A program made the position numbers and the translations under genes. The notes beneath the pieces were generated by a model, which ran no database searches, was not told the origin of the DNA, and worked only from the letters and a program-made list of their open reading frames with translations. From Oscillospiraceae bacterium (GTDB taxonomy: Bacteria; Bacillota; Clostridia; Saccharofermentanales; Saccharofermentanaceae), in NCBI GenBank assembly GCA_900176545.1, contig FWXP01000001.1, positions 186,001 through 250,000 of the forward strand: a stretch of DNA of 64,000 nucleotides, read 5' to 3'. The first letter of the stretch is position 1, and each line of letters begins with the position of its first letter. Below, piece by piece: positions 17,372 through 27,400 of the stretch.

Positions 17372-18205
17372 ATGAAGAAGGTTGAAAGGGTAGTTATTTC
17401 ATCGGTACTTGTTACATCTATGTTATTCAGTATTACATCATGTGATAAGGCAGGTAAGATGTGTACTGAAGTCGGAGACGATTTTATGGGTGCTCTTCTT
17501 GAGAGGGATGCAGAGGATCTTGCCGAATTGTGCTCTGATGAGGATGAGGCTCTTGATATTTTCACTCCTTACTGCACCGATCACGATGCAGTAGAGGCAG
17601 TTCTTTCCAGAGCTACTTTTGAGGCAGGCAAGCCTTCCTGCAAGACTAAGGATAAGAAGGGTGAGATCGAATATACGATCACGCTTCCCGATTATGAATC
17701 CTGTCTCGATGAGGATCCCGAGGATGTAGATGAGTTCGAGGATCTTCTCGATGATACAAAGGATACTGTCGAGATGACTGTTACACTTGAGTTCAAGCTC
17801 AAGAAGGATGACTGGCTCATCGATAACGCTGAGGATATCGCTGATGAGATCTATGGTGAGCTCTTCGATGTTGACTGGGGCTTTGAGTCACCTCTTACAG
17901 CTAAGGTAGATTACGGTCATTTCTACGGCGCTTCTTCCAGTGATGTATACGATGATCCTTATTGCCTTGACTACGATCTGTATTTCACTGAGACTATCAA
18001 TGAAGATATTACTTTCGAAGTAGTCTATGACGGAAACGTTATCTATACACAGACACGTTCCGCTTCTTACTATGTATATTGCTACTGCTATCCTGAGGAT
18101 TGCAGCCTCGGTGTATCTGATTTCCCCGATGGTAACTATACATACAACGTATATGACGAGGATGGAGCTCTTATCATCTCCGCTACATGTACGGTTGACG
18201 CCTGA
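17372..18205 (+). CDS. Lipoprotein of a four-member local family (1)
   Basis: A 277-residue predicted lipoprotein. A signal peptide ends in the lipobox SITSC, with the lipidated Cys at residue 24. A region of about 140 residues follows, acidic and probably NTF2-like, containing an alternating-strand stretch (GEIEYTITLPDYES) that matches the same position in the proteins at 18317, 40694 and 42102. The last 80 residues form an Ig-like beta domain with paired Tyr/Cys-rich strands (YYVYCYCYPEDC). The ATG at 17372 follows GGAGG; an upstream in-frame TTG is ignored. A strong terminator closes the gene. Function is unknown; the family layout suggests a surface-exposed binding protein. Confidence 0.75.
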   Translation: MKKVERVVISSVLVTSMLFSITSCDKAGKMCTEVGDDFMGALLERDAEDLAELCSDEDEALDIFTPYCTDHDAVEAVLSRATFEAGKPSCKTKDKKGEIEYTITLPDYESCLDEDPEDVDEFEDLLDDTKDTVEMTVTLEFKLKKDDWLIDNAEDIADEIYGELFDVDWGFESPLTAKVDYGHFYGASSSDVYDDPYCLDYDLYFTETINEDITFEVVYDGNVIYTQTRSASYYVYCYCYPEDCSLGVSDFPDGNYTYNVYDEDGALIISATCTVDA

Positions 18206-18227
18206 TCCTTATAAGTTCAGCTGATCC

Positions 18228-18267
18228 AAGCCGCCGTTGCATTCTAAGCAACGGTGGCTTTTTTTTT
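18228..18267 (+). terminator. Intrinsic terminator after lipoprotein gene 1
   Basis: AAGCCGCCGTTGC at 18228-18240 pairs with GCAACGGTGGCTT at 18248-18260 (one G-U pair), followed by seven further T. Confidence 0.93.
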
Positions 18268-18277
18268 ATAAAACTAA

Positions 18278-18283
18278 TATAAT
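18278..18283 (+). promoter_or_regulatory. Candidate -10 of lipoprotein gene 2
   Basis: TATAAT at 18278-18283 lies 34 bp before the ATG at 18317, directly after the upstream terminator. No clear -35 is present. Confidence 0.4.
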
Positions 18284-18316
18284 TAATTGTTGAATGTGGA
18301 TGAGGAGAGTGCATGA

Positions 18317-19180
18317 ATGAAGAAACACTTTGATTTACGTAAGACGGCCGCAGCTTTCATGATGACCGTTATGCTCTTTAATATGACAGGTTGTTCTGAT
18401 TATCTGAAGAACATCGCGATAAAGAAGGTAACTACCTATGTTACAGAGTCTATCAACGGATTCTTTGAGAATCCCGAGGATACACTTACTAATAAATCTC
18501 AGGCAGAGATAGTATTTCCCGAGCTTATCGAGCAGCAGACTGAACTTGCCCATAATGCTATCGGTAATTCCGCTTACGAGATCACGAATATCAAGATGAA
18601 TGATAAGAGGAATAAGGCAGTCGTAACTCTTACATTTGAGAAGTGTCCTTCATTTTCCGTCGAGGATCCTATCGGTACAGTAGACGAACTGGAAGATCTT
18701 CTTGAGTATGATGACGTTGAGATGGACTTCAACGTTATAAGGACTAAGGACCATGAATGGGTATTTGAAGATCTTAATGAACTCGTTAAAGTCTTCTATG
18801 AGCCTTTTACAGCACCTTGCGTACTTGATGAGGACGGTAATCCTTACAATATCAATCAGGCATATATGTCTATGATCTATGTTGATGATTTCTGGTTCGA
18901 TCCTCTTATGAACAATCCTATCAGCGGCAGCTCTATCCGTAATACCGACTACCTCAAGTGCGTCGTTTACTTTAATCGTCCTATGACTATGGAGTGTACG
19001 GCTGATCTTGTATGCAACGGCAATGTGGTGGCGACTACAGAAGTAGTCATGAACGGCAACGTTACTGCAGATTGCCATTTTACCAGTGAGAGCGGCAACT
19101 TCGCTCCCGGTTCTTATACTGTCATCCTTTACTACAACGGACAGGAGATGGTCGTTTCTACGGCCGTAACGGTATCCTGA
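18317..19180 (+). CDS. Lipoprotein of a four-member local family (2)
   Basis: A 287-residue predicted lipoprotein with lipobox NMTGC (Cys26). The N-terminal mixed region (residues 30-165) has KAVVTLTFEKCPSF at the position of the conserved strand pair in its relatives. An Ig-like C-terminal domain ends in GSYTVILYYNGQEM. It is a distant paralogue of the preceding lipoprotein, with the same domain order and similar length. GAGGAG at 18303-18308 serves as ribosome site. The stop overlaps the next start (TGATG), so the methyltransferase and the genes behind it may be transcribed from this promoter. Function is unknown. Confidence 0.75.
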   Translation: MKKHFDLRKTAAAFMMTVMLFNMTGCSDYLKNIAIKKVTTYVTESINGFFENPEDTLTNKSQAEIVFPELIEQQTELAHNAIGNSAYEITNIKMNDKRNKAVVTLTFEKCPSFSVEDPIGTVDELEDLLEYDDVEMDFNVIRTKDHEWVFEDLNELVKVFYEPFTAPCVLDEDGNPYNINQAYMSMIYVDDFWFDPLMNNPISGSSIRNTDYLKCVVYFNRPMTMECTADLVCNGNVVATTEVVMNGNVTADCHFTSESGNFAPGSYTVILYYNGQEMVVSTAVTVS

Positions 19181-20064
19181 TGTTCGTAGCTGATAAATGG
19201 AAGGATCTTGAAGTCCTCTACGCAGGCGACGCTGAGAAGCTTGAGCGTTGGGGAGACATATATCTGAGACGTCCTGATCCTCAGGCCATTTGGCCGATGG
19301 ATCCTAATGAGGAGCGTCCACATGCCGTATATCAGAGAAGCTCTACAGGCGGAGGATCTTGGGAAAGACGTAAGCCCATGCCGAATTCCTGGAAGATCTC
19401 TTACGACTCCCTGGGTAAGACTCTTAACTTTATTATCGAACCCACATCCTTCAAGCATACGGGACTCTTCCCGGAGCAGGCTGCCAACTGGGACTGGTTC
19501 GGCAATATCATCGAGAATGCGGTAAAAGAGGGAAGAGACGACATAAAGATCCTGAATCTCTTTGCCTATACAGGCGGAGCTACCTGTGCCGCAGCATGCC
19601 ACGGCGCAGCAGAGACCGTCCATGTAGATGCCAGCAAGGGCATGATCCAGAGAGCCAAGGAGAATATCGAGGCCTCAGGACTTGGAGATAAGTATGTACG
19701 CTTTATCGCCGAAGACTGCAGACGCTTTGTAGAGCGTGAGATCAGGCGTGGCAGGAAATACGACGGCATCATCATGGATCCGCCCAAGTACGGAAGGGGA
19801 CCCACGGGAGAGCTCTGGGAGATCGATAAGTCTCTCTACGAGTTCGTCGACAGATGCAGTCTCCTTCTCTCTGACGAGCCTCTCTTCTTCCTTATAAGCT
19901 CTTATGCTACAGAGCTCGGACCCAGTTGTGCGGGCAATGTACTGAAGAAAGTAGTGGGAACGAAATTCGGCGGCAAGGTTGACTGCGATGAATTAGGTCT
20001 ACCTATATCCAAGATGGGATTTGACCTTCCGTGCGGTCAGTCTGCGAGATGGTCAAGGACATGA
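19180..20064 (+). CDS. Class I SAM-dependent methyltransferase, RlmI/RlmK-like
   Basis: A 294-residue methyltransferase of the family acting on 23S rRNA cytosine-C5 or guanine. The SAM-binding motif I LNLFAYTGGAT is at residues 126-136, VHVDASKGM follows as motif II, and the catalytic MDPPKYGRGP loop is at 199-208. It lacks the N-terminal PUA domain of RlmI, so it is a shorter, stand-alone catalytic form common in Firmicutes. It overlaps the upstream lipoprotein by one base and the downstream pseudouridine synthase by four (ATGA), pointing to translational coupling of RNA-modification genes. The exact target is not determined. Confidence 0.82.
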   Translation: MFVADKWKDLEVLYAGDAEKLERWGDIYLRRPDPQAIWPMDPNEERPHAVYQRSSTGGGSWERRKPMPNSWKISYDSLGKTLNFIIEPTSFKHTGLFPEQAANWDWFGNIIENAVKEGRDDIKILNLFAYTGGATCAAACHGAAETVHVDASKGMIQRAKENIEASGLGDKYVRFIAEDCRRFVEREIRRGRKYDGIIMDPPKYGRGPTGELWEIDKSLYEFVDRCSLLLSDEPLFFLISSYATELGPSCAGNVLKKVVGTKFGGKVDCDELGLPISKMGFDLPCGQSARWSRT

Positions 20065-20756
20065 CGGAGCCTCAGATAATATTCGAAGATAACCATGTGC
20101 TCGTTGCGGTAAAGCCCGCAGGTATTCTATCCCAGGCAGACGGTTCGGATGCTCCCGATATCCTGAATATCCTTAAGGACTATATTAAGGTCAAGTACGA
20201 TAAGCCGGGCAACGTATATCTCGGCCTACTCCACAGACTGGACAGGAACGTAGAAGGCATAATGGTCTTTGCCAAGACCAGCAAGGCTGCCTCCAGAATC
20301 TCCGAGCAGATAAGGAAGCACGAAGTCAATAAGCGCTATAGAGCCATTGTCAATGGCACTTTCACGAAGAAAGATGGCCGAATGAGCTACTATCTTCTCA
20401 AGAACAAGAAGAACAACGTAACGACAGTATTCGAGAAGGATCCCGGAAGGGGAGATGCGAAGCTCTCGTCACTTTCGTACAGGATAACCGGCGAAGCAAC
20501 ATACAACGGACAAAAGGTAAGTCTCGCGGATATCGATCTCGAGACAGGAAGGTCCCATCAGATAAGGGCATTCATGTCTCACGAAGGACATCCGCTCCTT
20601 GGAGACTTCAAGTATAACGACAGGACATATAAAGGCGATATATGCCTTCAATCCTACCTTATCGGGTTCAAGCATCCGATAAGCGGGGAATATAAAGAAT
20701 ACACTCTCCCCATGAAGGACGAAGGTCCCTGGGGAATCTTTGGAGGAAAAGCATAA
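20061..20756 (+). CDS. RluA-family pseudouridine synthase
   Basis: A 231-residue enzyme converting uridine to pseudouridine in rRNA or tRNA. The catalytic HRLD motif is at residues 58-61 (Asp61), followed by the family's VFAKTSKAA block, with RSHQIRAFMSHEGHPLLGD near the C-terminus. There is no N-terminal S4 domain, so it is the short RluA/TruC-like form. The ATG at 20061 is chosen for its ATGA overlap with the upstream stop and an AAGGA site; GTG 20031 and ATG 20049 are in frame upstream but less likely. It overlaps the next gene by one base. The target base is not deducible. Confidence 0.88.
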   Translation: MTEPQIIFEDNHVLVAVKPAGILSQADGSDAPDILNILKDYIKVKYDKPGNVYLGLLHRLDRNVEGIMVFAKTSKAASRISEQIRKHEVNKRYRAIVNGTFTKKDGRMSYYLLKNKKNNVTTVFEKDPGRGDAKLSSLSYRITGEATYNGQKVSLADIDLETGRSHQIRAFMSHEGHPLLGDFKYNDRTYKGDICLQSYLIGFKHPISGEYKEYTLPMKDEGPWGIFGGKA

Positions 20757-21349
20757 TGGAAGAGAATTATACACTTGCACCCGAGCAGATCGAAGCAGAT
20801 AAGATCAGGATCATCGAGCTTTTGAAGAGCACCGAAAGGCCCGGTATGGAAAGGCTCATCGAGTGGATGGAGACCAAGTCCGATTTCTTTACGGCCCCTG
20901 CTTCCACCAAGTATCACCTTCACTGTAAAGGCGGTCTTGCGAGGCACTCCCTTAATGTTTACGAGAGACTTAAGGCAAAGGTGGATTCCGGTCTTCTAGA
21001 GCTTAAGGACGATACTGTCATAATCACGTCGCTCCTTCACGATGTTTGCAAGGCTAATTTCTATGCCGTTCAGAAGCGTAACAGGAAGATCGACGGTCAG
21101 TGGCAGGAAGTAGAGGAGTGGGGTATCGACGAGAAGCTCCCCATCGGTCACGGTGAGAAGTCCTGTTACATCGTTCAGACATTCATGCGACTGACTCCTG
21201 AGGAGTTTGCCATGATCAGGTTCCATATGGGACGTGAGAGCGAGAGCTACAACGATTACTTCTCCAAGGCAGCTGCAGTATTCCCCGGAGTAGCGGCTAT
21301 CCATACCGCAGATCTGGAGTCTGCATTCATAGTAGAGTCAAGGATGTAA
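20756..21349 (+). CDS. HD-domain phosphohydrolase-like protein
   Basis: A 197-residue HD-superfamily protein. The metal-binding residues are visible as HSLNVY (first His), LLHDVCK (His95-Asp96) and a later IGHGEKS plus FHMG, fitting an HD/HDc phosphohydrolase. It starts at TAATG, overlapping the upstream synthase by one base, and is the last gene of this unit. It may act on nucleotides; some relatives are RNA-linked 3'-5' hydrolases. No terminator is seen before the RHS gene, 92 bp further on. Confidence 0.75.
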   Translation: MEENYTLAPEQIEADKIRIIELLKSTERPGMERLIEWMETKSDFFTAPASTKYHLHCKGGLARHSLNVYERLKAKVDSGLLELKDDTVIITSLLHDVCKANFYAVQKRNRKIDGQWQEVEEWGIDEKLPIGHGEKSCYIVQTFMRLTPEEFAMIRFHMGRESESYNDYFSKAAAVFPGVAAIHTADLESAFIVESRM

Positions 21350-21386
21350 TTTCTCAAATTATCTGAATAGACATAGTTTCCTGTTT

Positions 21387-21442
21387 TGTATAAACTCTCT
21401 CGGGTTTGTAACCTAAAGGTAACATACGGAGAGTTTTATACA
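21387..21442 (+). promoter_or_regulatory. Long imperfect palindrome covering the RHS ribosome site
   Basis: The left arm at 21387-21402 pairs with the right arm at 21427-21442 over 15 positions with two bulges. The inner arms GTTTGTAACC (21404-21413) and GGTAACATAC (21418-21427) pair at 8 of 10 positions. The ribosome site GGAGAG (21428-21433) lies inside the stem and the ATG begins at its last base. TATAAA at 21389-21394 with TAGACA at 21368-21373 (15-bp spacer) is a possible promoter overlapping the left arm. Confidence 0.5.
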
Positions 21443-24400
21443 TGACTAACAGATTCAGCAGAAGACTGCAGCTTATCACCATTTTACTCATTATCTCATC
21501 CTTTATCGGAGCGCTTCCTTGGCGAGAGATAAGAGCCGACATGAATACTCATGGTGAATACGATGCATATCCGCTGAGTGTCATATACGAGCAGGTTTCT
21601 ACCGGAGATAACAGCACACAGGGTGAATTCACCCTTACTAATGTTTCCGAATTCGAGATAACTTCATGGACGATTGAAGTAGATTACTTCGAGGATGTCA
21701 CTCTTTCCAATATCTGGGATGCAACGGACATCACGACTGAGGAAGACGAGAATCTTCACATAGCAGGTAATGTCTCCATACCTGCAGGTGAGAGCTATAC
21801 ATTCGGTCTTATTGCAACTGCAGAAGAGAACGCTCCCGTTGCTCCCGTAGACGTTAATACGATAAATTTCACTTCAGTCGATCCTAATGAGACAACCGAA
21901 AGCGAAATTGCTTCTGATGAAGAAACAGAATCACAGCCCGCAGAAGAACCTGTAATTACTGAAGACCCTGTAGAACTTCAGGAAGCAGAAGTATTTCCTT
22001 ATGCCATTTTTGCAGGCAGCCCCGATACTGATTTCTCATTCTATGGATGGAAGTCCGAGATAACAGGAGATATCTATACAAGCGGTAATGTATGGTATCA
22101 GGGTTCCGAGCTCTATATGGACGGTTACATAAGAGCCGGTGGTTCTGTAACTACTACCAGCTGGGCTACTGAAGTAACCGGTATAGAAGAGAATACTCCA
22201 ATAATTGAGATGCCCTCATGGGAAGAAAGTATCCTGGCCAAAGCTGACCTTATGCCGGCAATTGATATCCAGGCTCTGGTATCACAGGATCAGGTTATTT
22301 CTAACGGATACTACTATACAGAGGATTCCATCACTATCGAAGGCACTGATTTTACCGGAGATGCCATTATCGTTGCAAAAGGTGATATCACATATAACGT
22401 AGATACCCTGAACGCAGACGAAGAAGTGACAGGAAGAGTCCTTCTTTACTCTCAGGAAGGTAATATCACAATTAACGGATCCCAGATCAATATCCAGGGA
22501 GTACTTTATGCTCCTCAGGGAAGAGTTGAGATCAATGCTTACGATACAACATTAAACGGAAGGATCGTAGCTAACACCTTCTCATACAACGGATCTATCC
22601 TTAACGTAACGGCAGCTCCTTCAGATCTTGAGCTCGTATTCGAGCTTCCCGCTGTAGATGTTCGTACTCTTCAAAGCCAGGCTTATATCGGTCAGACAGT
22701 ATCTTATGAGATCACTATCCCCGAAGATAACGTATACGAGATCCTTTACAGGCTTAACGGCGAGGGAGTAGAGGTAACCATCCCTGAGGATGAGAATACT
22801 CCTATCAGATATTCCTTTGTACCGAGTGAAGAGGGCGAGTATACCTTTGAGGTATATGTTTCTCTTCCTTATGGTGAGTTTGTACTGGACAGTGACACTG
22901 TAACAGTCACACCCGAGCCTACGGCAACACCTACACCTGTACCTACGAATACTCCGACACCTACGCCGGAGCCTACGGCTACGCCTGTGCCTACAAGTAC
23001 GCCTACGCCCACACCTGAGCCCACGGCAACTCCTACACCTGAACCTACGGATATACCTTTGCCGAGTCCTGTTCCCACAGAAACGTCTGTTGAGGAACCT
23101 GATCCTTATGCTCTTTTCTCAGAGGGTGATGTCTTTGTATGTCACTATAGAAATCCATTCGATAGTGATAACTGGATAACTTCCGGAAGTCTTAGTATTT
23201 ACGAGGACAGTATTCCTATGCTCATAGACGGCGGATCTTGTGATTCGGTCTATAATGGAACGCGTTCTTTCTCCCCGGATTATTCTATGGAGGGAAGATT
23301 TACTTTATCCGTAGATACAGGAAATACAAGTTTTGGCTTCTACATCCAGGCTGCTGATAAGACTAGAAACGAGAGATCGATCGGTATATTCTTCGATAGA
23401 TCAGGACAGGTCTGTATCCAGAAAAACGGTGCCAATGTATGTAGTGCAGGCTATATGGGGCTTCGTGATCTTCAGAGATATAGTGAGATCTGGTATGAAT
23501 ATATTCCTGAGACTCATATGTTTAACGTATATGTAGCTCAGCATACGTTAAACGGATTTGTAATTAAGCCCGATGAGCCGATCCTTTCATATGAGATAGA
23601 TCTCGCTGAGTTCTTCTCTGACAGTGAACAGTTTACCTGGTCATTCAATTCATACAATGGGATCTTTTCAGGAGGAACTCCTGTACTTCACGGTGTTGAG
23701 ATCGATCCTAATCCCGGGATCCATGAGGAAGGAATTTACTATGTAACACCTACCCCTGTACCTGTTTCCGGTTACGATCCTTTGCATTCTGACACATGGG
23801 TAGTATCCGAAGGCGATCCTTCTTATGGTTACGATAACGAGTTTATTGAAGAGCATTGGAATATTGGTGGAGATACAACATATTCACCAACGAGCCTTCA
23901 GTTGACTTCAAATACTCTTAACGTTTCAGGTTATTCGCTTTATAATGCAACTTCTTTGAACCCGAATGATCTGTCCTTCTGTGTCCGATATACTGTGGAT
24001 ATTTGGACTCCGTATTTCCATGCTGATGGAATAGCCTTTGTTATTTCTCCTGATTTGGATGCATTTGGAACTCGTGGCGGTTCGATCGGTTATGGCGGTA
24101 TGACTCCTTCCGTCACTGTTGAATTGGATCATTTTAGTAATCCCGGTACAAGACATCATGATTCTTGGGGTAACGATTATTGGGTATCAGGTGAGAGTGA
24201 CGGCCATATAGCGGTAACTCTTGATGGAAATCCTGCGGATCACTATGCATATGCCGAAGTGGATCGATTGATTGATACATGGGCAGACGTATATCACGAT
24301 GTCTGGGTATACTATGATGATGAAGCAAAGCAGCTTTGTGTATATCTGGCACCTTACGATTCTAATGGTGAAGTTATCCTGCCGGATGAGCCTGTTATTG

Positions 24401-27400
24401 TATATAACATTGACCTTGAAGAATACTTTAATGGTGAGACTCAGCTCTACATGGGCTTTACTTCCTCAACGGGCGATTGTCGAGGCATACATAGTCTTAT
24501 CGGTTTTGAGTTCGATCCTGTTCCCGGACAGCATGATAATTCTGCTGTAGATATTTTAGGCGGAATCGGTGACGTAACATCCGGAGATCCTATAGTAGCT
24601 TTTGGTCGTATCAGAGGAACGGATACGACAGTTGAGCTCTTAGATGAGACTGGTGATGTTTATTACCGGGAAGTAATCGATCCTACGGGCATCTATGAGA
24701 CTTTGTTCTCGATTGATTCTTCTGATATTCCTACAGGTGACTACACTGTAAGACTATCTACTACAGATGAGAACGGTGACTCTGTTGTCAGGGAGTTTGA
24801 TCTGACAATACTTGATATTGTTGTTACACCGACACCGACCCCGACCACTTCACCTGATGGTTCTGAATATACTGAAGATGACCTGTTCTGTGATCTTACT
24901 GACAGTCAGGATGGCAGAGAAGTAACCTTTATTACGGATATTACCGGTACTGTAACGGGTACTGAGCTTCAGGATTATTCCTTTGAGATCATTCCTGTCG
25001 GTTCTGAAGAGCCTGTATATGCAAGTACAGGAACAGAGGAGATAGAGGAAGACGGAGTAGTAGGAACAATTGATCCTACGCTTCTCATGAACGGCTTCTA
25101 CAGGATCGTTTTAAGAGCTAATGCTGAAGACGGATATGTAGAAGATTCTATAATCGTTCTTGTAACTGGACAGGCTAAGATCGGTAACTTCTCTATATCT
25201 TTCCTTGATATGTCACTTCCTGTATCAGGTCTTCCCGTAGAAGTCTACAGGACATACGACAGTAGGAGAAGAACCGTAGATGGTGACTTCGGCTATGGTT
25301 GGGACATGACTATAGGCGGCCCTTCCATCTCTGTAAGCCAGAATCTTGCTATGGGATGGGGGTACGAGAGCAGGACCACTTATATGTTGCCTCTTAACTA
25401 TTGGAAGGAAGATCATCCCCATGAGATATATGTGGACTGGGGTAACGGTAGTTCAGAGACCTTCTCACTGAGTCTCTCTTCCGACGGATGGCTCGAGACT
25501 CCTCTTGGAACGATAGATGTAAGCTTTACCAATACAAACGGTACGGCTACCTTAACGTGCCTCGATAATGCGGAAGGTCTTAGTTACGATCCTGCAGCAG
25601 GTACACTTCTTAATGGTGATTTCTCTATGTGGGAGCCCAAGAACTTCATGCTCACAAGATACGACGGCATTAAGTTCTACTTCAATATCGATACAGGTCT
25701 TTATAAGGTTGAAGACTCCTATGGAAGGACTATAGAGATAACAGACAGCGGTATCACTTATTCTGAAGGCGGTACTATATCCTTTAACAGAGACGAGAAT
25801 GGAAGGATCACATCCATTACTGACGGTCTTGGCAATGAGGTATCTTATACCTACGATGAGGCAGGTAACCTTGTATCTGTTAACGATACTGCAGGCTACA
25901 ATACATCGTTCTCTTACGACGACAGTCATTATCTGACTGATATCACTGCCGATAACGGAGTAACAGTAGCAAGAAACGAGTACGACGAAGACGGAAGATT
26001 AGTAGCTACAATAGACGCCGACGGTAACAGGATCGAGTTCCAGCACGATCTTGACGCCAGAATGGAAGTTACTACCGACAGACTTGGCTACAGTACCGTC
26101 TACTACTACGATGAGAATGGTAATGTTACTAGTGTCACAGACGCTCTTGGTAGAACTACAACATATACATACGACAGTAATAACAATAAGACATCCGAGA
26201 CCAGACCTGACGGAACAACATTCTCCTATTCATACGATGAGAATGGTAATATCCTGACAGCAAATGACGGTAACGGAAGAACTATTTCCAGTACCTATGG
26301 AGCTCATGGCGAGCTTCTTACCATGTCGGCTATGGGCACAACAGAACTTACCATGGTTTACGATAACTATGGTAATCTGCTGTCCGCTGCAGACTCTTCA
26401 GGTAATACCCAGAGCTATTGCTACGATACTTCAGGTAACCTGACGAGCGTATCAGATAGTCTTGGTTCTCTCATGAACATGACCTACGACGGAGATGGCA
26501 ATGTTACATCCATAACTAATGCAGATGGACAGGTAACTAACTTCTCATACGATGGAGAGGGAAGACTTACATCCAGGACTATCACGTATCAGGGAGTAAC
26601 ATTAACTGATACATATTCCTATGACGCAGCAGACAGAGTAACTGGAATTACGTATTCTAACGGTAATACAGTATCTTACAGCTACAACCAGGCAGGTGAT
26701 GTAACTTCTTCCACTGACTCCCAGGGAAGGACAGTAACATATTCCTACGATCTGTACGGTAACCTCACATGTATCTCATATCCCGACGGTACATCCGAGA
26801 GATTTACATACGATCTTGAGGGCAGGAATCGCACAGCAACTGACAGAATGGGCAGGACTGCCACGTTCACATACGATGCTGTAGGTAACTGCACAGGTAA
26901 GACATATGCTAACGGCGCAACAGAATCTTATACTTACGACTCCTGTGACAGAGTTGTATCTGCAACGAATGTCTTAGGCGGCACTACCACATACGGATAC
27001 GACTATCTTGGAAGGAATACTTCTGTTACTGACCCAGAAGGTAATACGACTACTTATACATATAACGACAGGGGTAATGTATCTTCCGTAACAGATGCTA
27101 ACGGTAATACATATAGCTTCTCATACGATAACTTAGGTAACCAGACATCTGTAACATATCCTAACGGATCAACATTCAGTAACACATATGACGTAAGGGG
27201 ACGCATGACGTCTCAGAGTGACGCGTATGGCAATACTACCACGTATTCCTACGATGAGATGGATAGGCTCACAAGCGTAACTGATGCGCTCGGAAATACT
27301 TGGAACTACGAGTATGACTCTATCGGTAACCTCACTTCTGTAACTGACAGCCTGGGATATGTAACAACATATTCTTACGATACATATGGTCAGCTCACAT

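Noticed and set aside
22869-23078. Gly/Val-rich minus-strand frame
   Set aside because: It is the antisense of the Pro-Thr linker of the RHS protein (ACN/CCN codons read backwards).
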